A DNA stretch of 64,000 nt, from contig NZ_CP035088.1 in NCBI RefSeq assembly GCF_004786035.1, positions 1-64,000 on the forward strand. Reading direction: 5' to 3'. The position numbers were made by a program, and so were the translations under genes. Shown here in pieces: positions 41,266-51,386 of the stretch. The notes under the pieces are model-generated. The model was not told where the DNA came from, did no database searches, and saw only the letters and a list, made by a program, of their open reading frames with translations. This DNA comes from Pseudomonas viciae. GTDB lineage: Bacteria > Pseudomonadota > Gammaproteobacteria > Pseudomonadales > Pseudomonadaceae. Position 1 is the first letter of the stretch. Each line of letters opens with the position of its first letter.

Positions 41266-42144
41266 ATGGCCCGCTGGAGTACCGAACGCATCGTTGGTCT
41301 GCATGAACCGCAGGTCAACGAGCATCATGTCACGTCCACGGGCCTGCCTGCCGACAACCGTCTGCGGCTGCTCAGCTTCAACATCCAAGTGGGTATCAGC
41401 ACCGAGCGCTACCGGCATTACCTGACCCGCGGCTGGCAACATTTGCTGCCGCACACCGGGCGCGCCGGTAACCTGCAGAAAATCGGCGACCTGTTGAAGG
41501 ATTTCGACCTGGTGGCCCTGCAAGAAGCCGACGGCGGGAGCCTGAGGTCAGGCTACGTCAATCAGGTGGAACACTTGGCCCAACTGGGCGCTTTTCCCTA
41601 CTGGTACCAGCAACTCAACCGTAACCTCGGTCGCCTCGGTCAACACAGCAATGGCGTGTTGAGTCGTTTGCGACCGTGGGCGATCGAAGACCATCCACTG
41701 CCGGGCCCCAAGGGGCGTGGCGCGATCCTGGCGCGTTTTGGCGAAGGTCCGGAGGCCTTGGTCGTGGTGATGATGCACCTGGCCCTCGGCGCTCGTACCC
41801 GGACCATGCAGCTGGCCTATATCCGCGAGCTGATCGGCGGATACAAGCATCAGGTGCTGATGGGCGACATGAACACCCATGCCAGCGATTTGCTGCAAAC
41901 GTCGCCCCTGCGCGATCTCGGTCTGCTCGCTCCGCAACTGGAAGCGACCTTCCCCAGCTGGCGCCCGCAGCGCTGCCTGGACCATATTCTGCTGAGCCCG
42001 ACCCTGACCCTCGAACGCGTCGAGGTGCTGGCCCAGCCTATCTCCGATCACCTGCCTGTCGCGGTTGAAATTCGTTTGCCGGGTTCGCTCACGGCTGACG
42101 CATTTCCCGCGCTGAGTCCTGCCCCTTGTGGATCCGATGAATGA
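41266..42144 (+). CDS. Endonuclease/exonuclease/phosphatase-family protein
   Basis: Predicted metal-dependent phosphodiesterase or nuclease of the EEP fold, 292 residues; substrate unknown. Motifs in order: LLSFNIQVGI, the metal-binding Glu in LQEADGG, HLALGARTRTMQ, GDMNTHAS, and the C-terminal SDHLPV. No signal peptide is evident. Its stop overlaps the dgcH start (ATGA), so the two proteins are made together, as in PA5488-PA5487 by recall. Confidence 0.9.
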   Translation: MARWSTERIVGLHEPQVNEHHVTSTGLPADNRLRLLSFNIQVGISTERYRHYLTRGWQHLLPHTGRAGNLQKIGDLLKDFDLVALQEADGGSLRSGYVNQVEHLAQLGAFPYWYQQLNRNLGRLGQHSNGVLSRLRPWAIEDHPLPGPKGRGAILARFGEGPEALVVVMMHLALGARTRTMQLAYIRELIGGYKHQVLMGDMNTHASDLLQTSPLRDLGLLAPQLEATFPSWRPQRCLDHILLSPTLTLERVEVLAQPISDHLPVAVEIRLPGSLTADAFPALSPAPCGSDE

Positions 42145-44186
42145 GCGACGACGCCGACCGCTGGAGAGAGAAGTACCTCAAGAGCATTGAACAGCATGAA
42201 AAGCTCGAGCGCCGCTGGGATGCTCGGCTGGACTTGCTGCGTCGTGGCCTGGTGCGCAGTTCCCTGGCCGCCGAGGGCACTGATCGGGCAGTTGATGAAT
42301 GCATGAAAGAAATGCGCGAGGTGGTGCGCACCAATGACATGGATGCCGCCCTCGCCGCCCTGTTGCCGCGCCTGGAAAAAGCCGTACTCGATTCCGAGCA
42401 GCGCCGCGAGACTCGGGTCGAGCAGATAAACACTGCGTTGACGACCCTGGTCGCACAGTTGCAGACCCTGCCGCTGCCGAAGGAAGTCAGCCGGCCACTG
42501 AAAAAGTTCTCCAAGCAGTTGGAAGACCGAGTTGGCCAGGCCCGGGAGATGCCGCTGCTGCTCAGCGAATTGAGCGGCCTGCAAGGCAAGGCACTGAGCG
42601 CGCTGGAAGCGCCCACTGAACCGAGTCGGCCCGGTCTGCTACAGCGGCTGTTTGGCGGCCAGGGCCACGAAGAAGCCGCGCCCCTGCCGCACGAAGCTAC
42701 CCAGGGCGGTGTGGCGCTCATGCCAAAGCCGGCACTGCCAACGCCCGCAATACCCGAAACCGAGGCAGCATCCGTAGCACCGGCACCGGCACCAACGCCA
42801 GCCCCAGCCCCAGTCCCCGTGGTGGAGCAAGTGCCAATCGTGGAGACGCCCCCTGGACCGGTCGCCTTCATTCCGCCAATGGACGAGCCCGCTCCAACAC
42901 CTGCTGCCGAAATTGTTCAGCCGATCAGCGAACCGGACGAAACAACCGAGCCGGCATCGGCCCCCGATGAACCCGCAGTACCGGTCCCTACGCTCGAGAA
43001 TCCTGACGAGCTGATGCCGCAGGAGCCGCCACAGCCCCCGCCCACGACATCCAACCCCGCTGCAGAATCCGACGAGCCCCCGGTCGCCCTCGATCCGACG
43101 GTTGATGCCCATTACGCCCTGCCCGACTCACCGGAGCCGTCCTACAGCTCGGTGGCCCGGCATATTGAAGACACCCTGCTGGGCCTGCTGGGCGACCTGA
43201 CCCTGCCCGAGCGTCATCGGCCCCAAGCCGAGGCCATGCGTGAGCGGCTGCGAAATGGCTTGAACTGGTACGAGTTGCTGCCGATCCTCGATGATCTGGC
43301 GGTACTCATGCTGGCAATCACCGACAGCGGCCAGCATGAGTTCGAAGCTTACCTGCAGCGGCTCAATGATCGACTTGAGTCGTTCCAGAACAGCCTGCGG
43401 GCGGCTAGCGAAGACCATGCCGACAATCTGTCGGCCTCCAGGGACATGGACACGCAGATTCGCGAACAGGTTGATGGCCTGCAAAGCAGTGTCCAGCAAG
43501 CGGATGATCTGGAGAGCCTCAAGCAAGTGCTGGAGAACCACCTCGAAGGCTTGCTCGGCACCATGGACCAGCACCAGAAGCAGCGCGATCTACGTGAGCA
43601 GGAAGTCTCGGAACGCCTCAAAAGCCTGGCCGAACGCGTCGCGCTGATGGAGCAGGATGCCCAGGTCGTGCGCGACAATCTCGAAGAACAGCGACAAAAA
43701 GCGCTGGTCGATCCACTCACCGGGTTGCCTAACCGCGCCGCCTGGTCCGAGCGCCTCGAACATGAAGTCGTCCAGTGGCAACAGCACGGTAATAGCCTGT
43801 TGCTGGCCATGCTCGACCTCGATCATTTCAAGCGAATCAACGATAACTACGGCCACCTGGCCGGTGACCGGGTGTTGAAACTCATCGCTTCGGTCCTGCG
43901 TAGACGGTTGCGAGGTGGCGACTTCATTGCCCGCTTCGGCGGGGAGGAGTTTGTCCTGTTGGTGCCCGATACGCCCCTGGCGGCTGGCGCCCAGTTGGCG
44001 GAGGCCTTGCGCGCCGCCATCGAAGTCTGCCCGTTCCATTTCAAGGGCGAGCCGGTGACGGTCACGATGTCCATAGGCATGACCGCCTTCAAACCCGGAG
44101 AACGCAGCGATCTGGTGCTCAAGAGAGCCGATCAGGCGCTCTATCGGGCAAAAAATGCCGGGCGTAACCGCGTGGAGCTGGGCTGA
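42141..44186 (+). CDS. dgcH: Diguanylate cyclase DgcH-like
   Basis: c-di-GMP synthase, 681 residues. The N-terminal 175 residues are helical and charged. A long Pro/Ala/Glu-rich linker (about 200-320) precedes a second helical region (330-510) with coiled-coil character. The GGDEF domain from about 515 has DPLTGLPNRAAW, DLDHFKRINDNYGHLAGD and the active site GGEEF. RGGD, the inhibitory site, lies five residues before it. No membrane segment is seen, so it should be cytoplasmic. It matches DgcH (PA5487) by position and architecture. Confidence 0.93.
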   Translation: MSDDADRWREKYLKSIEQHEKLERRWDARLDLLRRGLVRSSLAAEGTDRAVDECMKEMREVVRTNDMDAALAALLPRLEKAVLDSEQRRETRVEQINTALTTLVAQLQTLPLPKEVSRPLKKFSKQLEDRVGQAREMPLLLSELSGLQGKALSALEAPTEPSRPGLLQRLFGGQGHEEAAPLPHEATQGGVALMPKPALPTPAIPETEAASVAPAPAPTPAPAPVPVVEQVPIVETPPGPVAFIPPMDEPAPTPAAEIVQPISEPDETTEPASAPDEPAVPVPTLENPDELMPQEPPQPPPTTSNPAAESDEPPVALDPTVDAHYALPDSPEPSYSSVARHIEDTLLGLLGDLTLPERHRPQAEAMRERLRNGLNWYELLPILDDLAVLMLAITDSGQHEFEAYLQRLNDRLESFQNSLRAASEDHADNLSASRDMDTQIREQVDGLQSSVQQADDLESLKQVLENHLEGLLGTMDQHQKQRDLREQEVSERLKSLAERVALMEQDAQVVRDNLEEQRQKALVDPLTGLPNRAAWSERLEHEVVQWQQHGNSLLLAMLDLDHFKRINDNYGHLAGDRVLKLIASVLRRRLRGGDFIARFGGEEFVLLVPDTPLAAGAQLAEALRAAIEVCPFHFKGEPVTVTMSIGMTAFKPGERSDLVLKRADQALYRAKNAGRNRVELG

Positions 44187-44291
44187 AAGCCAATTGTTCC
44201 ATTTTGTTTAATATTGCCGCGTGAGCCAGATCATTCGCGAGGCGATACGTTACACTGTTGCATTATTCGCCAGCGCGTAACGCATTCCATC

Positions 44292-45071
44292 ATGAAATTT
44301 TGTTCGCTCATTCTCTCCTTGCTGGTTCTGGCCGGTTGCGCGAGCGGCCCCCGGCTCGATACCCGTCACCCTTCAGTCAATCAGGACAACCGTATCCAAT
44401 TCGTGGTGGTGCATTACACCTCGGCGTCCCTCGAGCGATCCCTGGCGCTGCTGACCCATGGCGAAGTCAGTGCCCATTACCTGATCGGCGACGATGAACG
44501 CGCCACTATTTATAAGCTGGTGGATGAAAACCGGCGCGCCTGGCACGCCGGGGAAAGCGAATGGGATGGACGGACCTGGCTCAACTCCAGCTCCATCGGC
44601 ATTGAAATCGTCAATCCAGGTTTCATCGATACGCCCAACGGGCGCCTCTGGTACCCCTACAGCGAAGCTCAGGTCCAAGCCTTGATTGTGTTGCTCAAGG
44701 ACATCACCCAGCGTAACGCGATCAACCCGCGCAACATCATCGGCCACAGCGACATCGCCCCCTTGCGCAAGCTCGACCCGGGGCCCTTGTTCCCTTGGAA
44801 GCGGTTGGCAGAAGCCGGCGTTGGCTTCTGGCCCGACGAACAGGCTGTGGCACGCCAGCAGGCCATATTCGCTGCGCAGTTGCCGAGCGCCAGTTGGTTC
44901 CAGACCGAACTGGCCCGCCTCGGCTACCCGACGCCCCAGACCGGCGAATGGGATGTGGCCACCCACCATGTGCTGGCCGCTTTCCAGATGCACTATCGGC
45001 CGAGCCGTTTCGACGGTACGCCGGACGCGCAGAGCGCGGCGATTCTGCAGGTCCTCAACCAGACAAAATAA
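44292..45071 (+). CDS. ampDh2: Lipoprotein N-acetylmuramyl-L-Ala amidase AmpDh2-like
   Basis: Zinc amidase that cuts peptide stems from peptidoglycan. It has 259 residues from ATG 44292, with lipobox VLAGC (Cys16) placing it on a membrane facing the periplasm. The Amidase_2 domain has the zinc ligands His in VVVHYTS, His in GHSDIAP and the Asp of KLDPGP. The C-terminal peptidoglycan-binding-like domain is WFQTELARLGYPTPQTG. P. aeruginosa AmpDh2 (PA5485) holds the same place and anchors to the outer membrane. Confidence 0.94.
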   Translation: MKFCSLILSLLVLAGCASGPRLDTRHPSVNQDNRIQFVVVHYTSASLERSLALLTHGEVSAHYLIGDDERATIYKLVDENRRAWHAGESEWDGRTWLNSSSIGIEIVNPGFIDTPNGRLWYPYSEAQVQALIVLLKDITQRNAINPRNIIGHSDIAPLRKLDPGPLFPWKRLAEAGVGFWPDEQAVARQQAIFAAQLPSASWFQTELARLGYPTPQTGEWDVATHHVLAAFQMHYRPSRFDGTPDAQSAAILQVLNQTK

Positions 45072-45143
45072 TGACGCCCGTCTGACTATCAGGGCCAAAT
45101 TCAAATCAGAAGCTATAACTCATTGGTAACTTTCGGATTACCC

Positions 45144-46760
45144 ATGATGACGGCTGCCCGCGAAACCTTGCAGAGCTGGCTCCATCGCCCTCTTTTTCTG
45201 GCGATGATGGCGGCTGCCTTGAGTACGGTGCTGTTGCTGGCGGGGAGTCTGGCTGTGGTGATGCAGCAGATCCAACAGCGTGAAAGCGATCAGATGAATG
45301 CCCAGGGCGAGCGTTTTCTGCAAAGGTTGGAGCAACTCTTCGGACAATTGCGCGAAAGTCTCGACGATCTGCGAAACCAGCCGTTGCGCGGATGCGACGA
45401 TGACATGATCGCGACGTTGCGACAGGTCAGCTTCAACTACCGCTTCGTCTACGAAGCGGTGTACATCGACGGCAGCGGCGTCTGTTCCAATCGTCCGCAC
45501 CAGAGCGGGTTGTCAGTGACCCGCCCGCCCGACATCCGCGGGCCGACCTACAATTACTGGCTCAACACCACCAAAGAACCCGACGAAGATCGTGCCGCAT
45601 TGATGCTGGGGAGTGGCAACTTTCGGGTGGCCACTTCTCGCGGGCATTTGACCGATGTGGTCGATTTACCGCCGGGCAGCAGCTTGCTGGTCGTCCTGGA
45701 TCGCGGTGAACGAGCCATTCCCGTGCTGGGGACCGACCAGTACTGGCCGCCGGCCGAGCCCTGGCCACCGAAAAGCCGCAATGCCTTGCAAGTGACGCAG
45801 AACCGGTTGATCTATCGGATGCCGACCGACAGCCCGGAATATCAACTGGTCCTGATCGCTCAGCGCAACGGTTTCCAGATTCCGGCCAATGCCTGGTGGA
45901 TGCTGCCCATCAGCCTGGCACTGGGCTTGGGGATCGGGTTTCAGGTATTCCTGCTGGCGCGCCAGCGTCAGTCCATGGACGCCGAATTGCACGGCGCCAT
46001 CCGGCGTGGAGAGTTGCAGGTGCTGTACCAGCCGATTTTCGACTTGAGCAGCCGCAACTGCGTCGGCGCCGAAGCCTTGCTGCGCTGGAGACGACCGGAC
46101 GGTACCCTGACCAGCCCGGATTTGTTTATCCCGATGGCAGAGAACACCGGGCAGATCCGCCAGATCACCGATTTCGTGCTGCAGCGGCTGTTTGATCAAT
46201 TGGGTCAGTTATTGCGGGCGAATCCGCAACTGTACATCTCGGTGAATCTGGCCGCGTGCGATGTGATGGTGCCGCGTATCGGCGAGGTGATCGCCCGCCT
46301 GCTGGCGCTGCACCGGGTGTCTGCCCGGCAGATTGCTTTCGAAGTGACCGAGCGTGGGCTGGTCGATGTATTGGTCGCCCGGGATAACCTGCAATCGCTG
46401 CGCGACGTCGGGCATCAGGTACTGATCGACGACTTCGGCACCGGTTATTGCAGCCTGGCTTATCTGCAAACCCTGCCGGTGGATTGCCTGAAAATCGACA
46501 AGGCGTTCATTGACGCCTTGGGCCACGATGCCGCCAGCAGTGGCGTGGCCCCGCACATCATTCGCATGGCCCACGCGCTGCAGCTCAAGGTGATCGCCGA
46601 AGGCATCGAGCATGAAGCCCAAGCCTCCTATTTGAGCAGCGAAGGGGTGAAGTTTGGGCAGGGTTGGTTGTTTGCCCATGCACTCAGTGCGGTGCAGCTC
46701 ATCGAACTGATTACCCGCGGCCGACGCCTGCGCGGGCGACGCCTGGATGACGAAGCCTGA
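45144..46760 (+). CDS. c-di-GMP phosphodiesterase, CSS-motif plus EAL
   Basis: Predicted membrane c-di-GMP hydrolase with a periplasmic redox sensor. The start is taken at ATG 45144 (538 residues); no strong ribosome site helps. Two membrane helices (about 22-44 and 248-270) flank a CSS-motif domain with Cys in RGCDDDM and GVCSNRP (the usual CSS reads CSN here). The EAL domain has GAEALLRW, SVNLAACD, IDDFGTGYCSLAYL and KVIAEGIE, so catalysis is expected. DsbA is known to control such domains in relatives. Convergent with kinB, six bases apart. Confidence 0.93.
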   Translation: MMTAARETLQSWLHRPLFLAMMAAALSTVLLLAGSLAVVMQQIQQRESDQMNAQGERFLQRLEQLFGQLRESLDDLRNQPLRGCDDDMIATLRQVSFNYRFVYEAVYIDGSGVCSNRPHQSGLSVTRPPDIRGPTYNYWLNTTKEPDEDRAALMLGSGNFRVATSRGHLTDVVDLPPGSSLLVVLDRGERAIPVLGTDQYWPPAEPWPPKSRNALQVTQNRLIYRMPTDSPEYQLVLIAQRNGFQIPANAWWMLPISLALGLGIGFQVFLLARQRQSMDAELHGAIRRGELQVLYQPIFDLSSRNCVGAEALLRWRRPDGTLTSPDLFIPMAENTGQIRQITDFVLQRLFDQLGQLLRANPQLYISVNLAACDVMVPRIGEVIARLLALHRVSARQIAFEVTERGLVDVLVARDNLQSLRDVGHQVLIDDFGTGYCSLAYLQTLPVDCLKIDKAFIDALGHDAASSGVAPHIIRMAHALQLKVIAEGIEHEAQASYLSSEGVKFGQGWLFAHALSAVQLIELITRGRRLRGRRLDDEA

Positions 46761-46766
46761 GCCCCT

Positions 46767-48557
46767 TCAGACCGCCAGTGCCATGTAGAACTGCGTACCC
46801 TGCCCCGGCCTTGAATAGACGCCCATGCGCCCGCCGTGGAGCTGGACGATCTCCTTGCACAACGCCAAGCCGAGGCCCGCGCCGCCCTTCTTGCGTCCGA
46901 CCTGGACGAACGGTTCGAAAATCCGTCCCTGCTGGCTGTAGGCAATGCCTTCACCGTTGTCTTCGACACTGATGATCACCCGTTCGCCGTGGCGTCGGGC
47001 CTGCAGACGGATCTGGCCGTTGTCGCCAGTGTGACGCATGGCATTGTCGATCAGGTTATCCAGTACCCGATCCAGCTGTGCAGCGTCGGCATGCAGGTGT
47101 GGCAGCGGGCCTTGGATCGCCACGAGCAATTCGATGCCCTTGGCCTCGGCTTGCGCGGCGAACCGCAACCGGGCCGCTTCGAGTAGATCGTCGATGGAAC
47201 AAGGGGCCAGGGTCAGCTTTTGCAGACCGTTCTGGTAGCGAGAGAAGTTCAGCAGGTCATTGATGAGCTGCATCAGACGCTGCATTTCTTCATTGACGGT
47301 GTTGAGCAGGTCGGCCTCGCGGGATTCTTCAGCGAAATGCACACGCTCCTGCAACAGGCCGAATGCCATGTGCATGCCGGTGACCGGGGTGCGCAGCTCA
47401 TGGGAAGCGCGCAACACGAATTCACTGCGCACCCGCTCAAAAGCGCGCTGTTCGGTGACATCGTGCAGCACCATCACGGCGCCGAGGATGTGGCCCTGGG
47501 TATGGCTGACCGGTGTGAGGCTGTAAGTCAGCACCCGCGACTCGCCATCCACCTCGATGTTCAAATCGTCCGGCGCCCGCTCCTGGGTTCCGCCGCGCAG
47601 GACCAGTTGCAGTTCTTCATCCAGTTCAAGGCGTCCCAGCGCCTCGCCCAATCCCAGGCCCAGGCGCTCCTCATCCCAGCCCAATTGACGCTGGGCCACG
47701 GGGTTGAGGTGTTCCAGGTGGCCTTGGCGGTCGATCATCAGCAGGCCGTCGTCGATGCTGTCCAGTACGGCTTGCAAGCGTTGCTGGCCGGCGAGCAATT
47801 CGTCGACATTGGTAGCCTGGTGCTCACGCAGGGCCTGGGCCATGACGCCGAAGCGACGTGTCAGCAGGTTCAGCTCAGCGGCGGAGGAAACAGGTAGCGT
47901 CACCTCGAAATTGCCCTGGCCGATGTTATCTGCGGCTGCCGCCAGTGCCTCGATCGGCGCCCCGAAGCGGCGGGCGATCCCGTGGGCCGTGACGAAGCCG
48001 ATGATCAATACGGCCAATCCCACCAGGCCCAGCAGTCCGGAAATCAACAACGCGCGTTCGCGGGCGCGGTTTTGGGTTTCACTGATGTTGTTCAACGCCT
48101 GCCGATAGCCCTCGATCAGGCCACTGCGCAGAACATTGAATTTTTCGGTGAGGTCCTGGATACCGGTGATTTGGGCCGGCTGCTGGCGAGACGCGGTGAA
48201 GGCTTCAAGAAAATTGATGTAGTCGGCTTTGGCCTTGGTGAAGTTCTCGACCGAGCCGGCCAGCCCCTGCTCATGGGCGATGCCCTCCTCAAGCAAACCG
48301 AAATATTGCCGCTTGGATGCCTCCAGCGCAGCCAGATCGGGTTTGTCGTCGAGCATGATCATCAACTGGTCGCCGAGCGTCTGGCGCAGCTTGAGGCCCA
48401 GGTCCAGCAGGATGAAGTTGTCGCGTACCGATTGTTCCTGGGTGTCGGCCATTTGCATCACGCTGACCAGACCCAGCACCAACCCCAGCAATGCCACGGT
48501 GATCAGGGCCGAGATGCTGAGAAACAGTCGGGTGCGCAGCTTCATCGCCAGTTTCAT
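46767..48557 (-). CDS. kinB: Alginate sensor histidine kinase KinB
   Basis: Inner-membrane kinase/phosphatase paired with AlgB. It has 596 residues from ATG 48557 (MKLAMKLRTRLFLSI); P. aeruginosa KinB has 595. Two membrane helices (about 11-33 and 165-187) bracket a helical periplasmic domain. HAMP (185-245), PAS (255-370), the H-box ASHELRTPVTGM and the ATPase domain (NLIDNAMRHT, VEDNGEGIA, GLGLALCKE) follow. In P. aeruginosa, loss of KinB activates alginate via AlgU. It lies 10 bases after algB in one operon. Confidence 0.96.
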   Translation of the reverse strand: MKLAMKLRTRLFLSISALITVALLGLVLGLVSVMQMADTQEQSVRDNFILLDLGLKLRQTLGDQLMIMLDDKPDLAALEASKRQYFGLLEEGIAHEQGLAGSVENFTKAKADYINFLEAFTASRQQPAQITGIQDLTEKFNVLRSGLIEGYRQALNNISETQNRARERALLISGLLGLVGLAVLIIGFVTAHGIARRFGAPIEALAAAADNIGQGNFEVTLPVSSAAELNLLTRRFGVMAQALREHQATNVDELLAGQQRLQAVLDSIDDGLLMIDRQGHLEHLNPVAQRQLGWDEERLGLGLGEALGRLELDEELQLVLRGGTQERAPDDLNIEVDGESRVLTYSLTPVSHTQGHILGAVMVLHDVTEQRAFERVRSEFVLRASHELRTPVTGMHMAFGLLQERVHFAEESREADLLNTVNEEMQRLMQLINDLLNFSRYQNGLQKLTLAPCSIDDLLEAARLRFAAQAEAKGIELLVAIQGPLPHLHADAAQLDRVLDNLIDNAMRHTGDNGQIRLQARRHGERVIISVEDNGEGIAYSQQGRIFEPFVQVGRKKGGAGLGLALCKEIVQLHGGRMGVYSRPGQGTQFYMALAV

Positions 48558-48567
48558 AAGGTGTCGC

Positions 48568-49914
48568 TCACAGGTTGTACTGCTTGCGTTTGCGATACAG
48601 CGTGGACGCATCGATACCCAAGGTCTTGGCCGCCTGGTCAAGGGTGTCGGCCGTGGCCAACACAGCGCCGATATGAGCCTTCTCCAGTTCATCGAGGCTC
48701 AGCGCGGCGCCGATTCGTGGCGCATTGTTAACCGGTTGCTCGGCCATGCCCAGGTGACTGATTTCGACTTTTTCCTGTGGACAGATAATGCTGGCCCGCT
48801 CGACCACGTTCCGCAGCTCCCGGATATTGCCCGGCCAGCGATAGCCTAGCAGCGCTTCGCGAGCCTCGTCGCTGAAACCCCGGGCCGGGCGCGCGTACTC
48901 CTTGACGAAACGCGCCAGGAAACGATCGGCCAGGGTCAGGATGTCTTCGGTACGCTCGCGCAGCGGTGGCAGATGCAGGGTAATGACGTTCAGGCGATAC
49001 AGCAGGTCTTCGCGAAAACGCCCGTCACGCACCATGTCTTCCAGATTGAGGTTTGTGGCCGCGAGAATCCGTACATCGGCGCGGCGTGTCACCGGATCCC
49101 CTACCCGTTCATATTCCTTGTCTTGAATGAAGCGCAACAACTTTGGTTGTAACGTCAGGGGAAAATCGCCGATCTCGTCGAGAAACAGCGTGCCGCCATC
49201 AGCCTGATTGACGCGACCCAGGGTGCTCTCGCTGGCACCGGTAAACGCGCCGCGGCTGTGACCGAACAATTCGCTTTCCATCAACTCAGCGGTCAGCGAT
49301 GGGCAATTGATGGTGACGCAGGATTTTTTCGCCCGCTTGCTCCAGCCGTGGATCGCCCGGGCCAACTCGCCCTTGCCGGTGCCGGACTCGCCGAGAATCA
49401 GGATGTTGGCGTCGGTGCTGGCGACCTGGCGAGCCGTTTCCAGGACGACTTTCATCGCCGGGCTGTGGGAGTCGAGGCCATCCTTGGGTTTGCGCACCTC
49501 CCCTTCGAGGGCTTCGAGCCTTGCCGATAACTGGCGCACCTCCAATTGCTTGGCGGTGGCCAGGCGCAATTGATCCGGGCTGCACGGCTTGACCAGATAA
49601 TCGGCGGCGCCGGCCTGGATGGCGTCGACGGCGGTGTCGACCGCCGAGTGGGCGGTGACGATCACCACCCGCATCCAGGGCGCCTGGATACGCATTTGCG
49701 CCAGGACATCGAGCCCGTTGTCCTCGCCCAGGCGCAGGTCGAGAAAGCACAGGTCGAACACCTGGCGCTGCAGCAGGGTATCGGCCTGGGCGGCGCTGTT
49801 GGCGGTAGCGACCGTGTAGCCTTCGTCTTCCAGGCAGTAACGGAATGTACGCAGGATGGCGGACTCATCGTCTACCAGCAGAATGCGGCCTTGGTGCTCG
49901 GTGGCAGATTCCAT
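48568..49914 (-). CDS. algB: NtrC-family response regulator AlgB
   Basis: Regulator of alginate and virulence genes, 448 residues. Receiver domain with DD at 15-16, phosphoacceptor Asp59 (FLDLRLG) and Lys in LVKPC. The AAA+ domain has Walker A GESGTGKGELA, the sigma-54-contact loop GAFTGA and LFLDEIGDFP. The C-terminal Fis-type helix-turn-helix is LDQAAKTLGIDASTLYRKRK. P. aeruginosa AlgB is reported to act at algD without sigma-54, though the GAFTGA loop is intact here. kinB follows after 10 bases. Confidence 0.97.
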   Translation of the reverse strand: MESATEHQGRILLVDDESAILRTFRYCLEDEGYTVATANSAAQADTLLQRQVFDLCFLDLRLGEDNGLDVLAQMRIQAPWMRVVIVTAHSAVDTAVDAIQAGAADYLVKPCSPDQLRLATAKQLEVRQLSARLEALEGEVRKPKDGLDSHSPAMKVVLETARQVASTDANILILGESGTGKGELARAIHGWSKRAKKSCVTINCPSLTAELMESELFGHSRGAFTGASESTLGRVNQADGGTLFLDEIGDFPLTLQPKLLRFIQDKEYERVGDPVTRRADVRILAATNLNLEDMVRDGRFREDLLYRLNVITLHLPPLRERTEDILTLADRFLARFVKEYARPARGFSDEAREALLGYRWPGNIRELRNVVERASIICPQEKVEISHLGMAEQPVNNAPRIGAALSLDELEKAHIGAVLATADTLDQAAKTLGIDASTLYRKRKQYNL

Positions 49915-50264
49915 TTTCCTACGCTCCTTAATGAATGATGATGGTTAGTGTCAGAAAAATCGGGCAAGTTGCATGGTCGTTTCTGAGGGGATATTACCCA
50001 CCGAGAACCTCCCTGTAGACGTCTGACTCCTAAAAGGTTGATTTGAGTTCCTTTTTTTGTCTGACATCCGTCTCGGACGGTTCGGTTTGCTCATTCCGAC
50101 ATTGGTTTTCGACGGGCCATTCAAAAAAATCAAATACCCCCCCTTCGCTTCGTTCGTGCAATACGCACGACTGCCTTGAAGGCCATCGTGCAGGATGCGC
50201 CCTCAGCGTTTTACGCAGCAGATATAACTCGCTGATTTAAAACATATTTTTTCTGACAAAATTC

Positions 50265-50280
50265 TGGCACGACGACTGCA
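50265..50280 (+). promoter_or_regulatory. Sigma-54 promoter
   Basis: TGGCAC-GACGA-CTGCA matches the -24/-12 consensus TGGCAC-N5-TTGCA except one base, with GG and GC exactly ten bases apart. It is 69 bases before the small gene at 50349. The rest of 49915-50264 has no gene I can support. Confidence 0.82.
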
Positions 50281-50348
50281 ATGATCCGATCAACGTGGCG
50301 CTAAGGCGCCTGAACCAGATCACCACTCGGGTGGGGAGGAATTCCAGG

Positions 50349-50636
50349 ATGAATCGTCATAGTGCCGCCCAGTTTCGAATCTCTTCCCTGCACGTCCAGC
50401 AGATTCTGTGGGCCGTGGTGGCGTTGCTGTTGACCCTTTTCGTGGGGCAGCAATTGCTGCTCTGGCATCAGAGCCAACAGCCCGAGGCACCTCTGGTGTC
50501 GGTTCAACGTGCTCCGCAAACCCATTTCAGCGCCGTCGGCAGCCTGTCGGAAATTTCCGCTTCGATGCGGATGATGGATGTCGATCAGGCACAGCCTGTG
50601 GCTGATACGCCTCGTCAGGAGCGCTGGGTGTTTTAA
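50349..50636 (+). CDS. Small inner-membrane hypothetical protein
   Basis: 95-residue protein of unknown function. The start ATG 50349 (MNRHSAAQFRISSL) has a GGGGAGGA site at about 50332-50339. One membrane helix (residues about 20-42: ILWAVVALLLTLFVGQQLLL) is followed by a polar tail likely in the periplasm. By position it equals PA5482. A sigma-54 promoter lies upstream, and the DUF1328 and Ivy genes follow on the same strand, so the three probably form one unit. Confidence 0.8.
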   Translation: MNRHSAAQFRISSLHVQQILWAVVALLLTLFVGQQLLLWHQSQQPEAPLVSVQRAPQTHFSAVGSLSEISASMRMMDVDQAQPVADTPRQERWVF

Positions 50637-50695
50637 CTTGATGGACCGGCCGTCTAGCGCGTCGGAACCATCGCTGCCAGACCCTAACTAAATAG

Positions 50696-50881
<186 letters not shown>

Positions 50882-50883
50882 CC

Positions 50884-51348
50884 ATGAGCGCTTCATTTAA
50901 AGGACTGGCCGCCGCCCTGCTGTTGGGCGGCAGTGCCATGGCAATGGCTGCCAACGATGGGCAGATGCGGGCCAACCAGTTACTTGAAGCCGACCCGCAA
51001 TATCGCGACACCTGGCAGCACGTTGTGAAAAAAGAAGAACGCTTGCCGGAATGGGTGATGAACCTGTCCGGCGATTCGGAGCAGATGAACGCGGTCGAGG
51101 AAGATGGCGACAAGTATCTGGTGGGCCCGTTGTGCGAAACCCAGGCGACGTGCCGCAGTAAACGCCTGATAGTCGCCTTCAGTTTTGATAAGGATGAGGC
51201 CTACGCCATGTTGGTCGAAGTCCCGGCCGGACTGCCGGCCGACAAGTCGCCGACCCGTCACGCAGACTACCGTTTCCTCGGCAAGCCTGATGAAGGTATG
51301 CAGAAACTGTTAATGGAACAACTCAAGAAAGATCCGAACTGGTACTGA
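50884..51348 (+). CDS. Ivy-family periplasmic lysozyme inhibitor
   Basis: Predicted inhibitor of C-type lysozyme, 154 residues. The signal peptide is MSASFKGLAAALLLGGSAMA. The family region has LCETQATCRSKRLIVAF, where two Cys frame the inhibitory loop (CKPHDC in E. coli Ivy; the loop differs here, so inhibition is not certain). FSFDKDEAYAMLVEVP and the C-terminal MEQLKKDPNW are typical. It corresponds to PA5481 (Ivyp2) by position. Last gene of the sigma-54 unit, ended by a hairpin. Confidence 0.88.
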   Translation: MSASFKGLAAALLLGGSAMAMAANDGQMRANQLLEADPQYRDTWQHVVKKEERLPEWVMNLSGDSEQMNAVEEDGDKYLVGPLCETQATCRSKRLIVAFSFDKDEAYAMLVEVPAGLPADKSPTRHADYRFLGKPDEGMQKLLMEQLKKDPNWY

Positions 51349-51359
51349 TGTTCGAAAAC

Positions 51360-51386
51360 GAGAAAAGCGCCCTGCTTTTCTCTTTT
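51360..51386 (+). terminator. Terminator after the Ivy-like gene
   Basis: Perfect stem GAGAAAAGC / GCTTTTCTC with loop GCCCT, then TTTT, 12 bases after the stop codon. Confidence 0.88.
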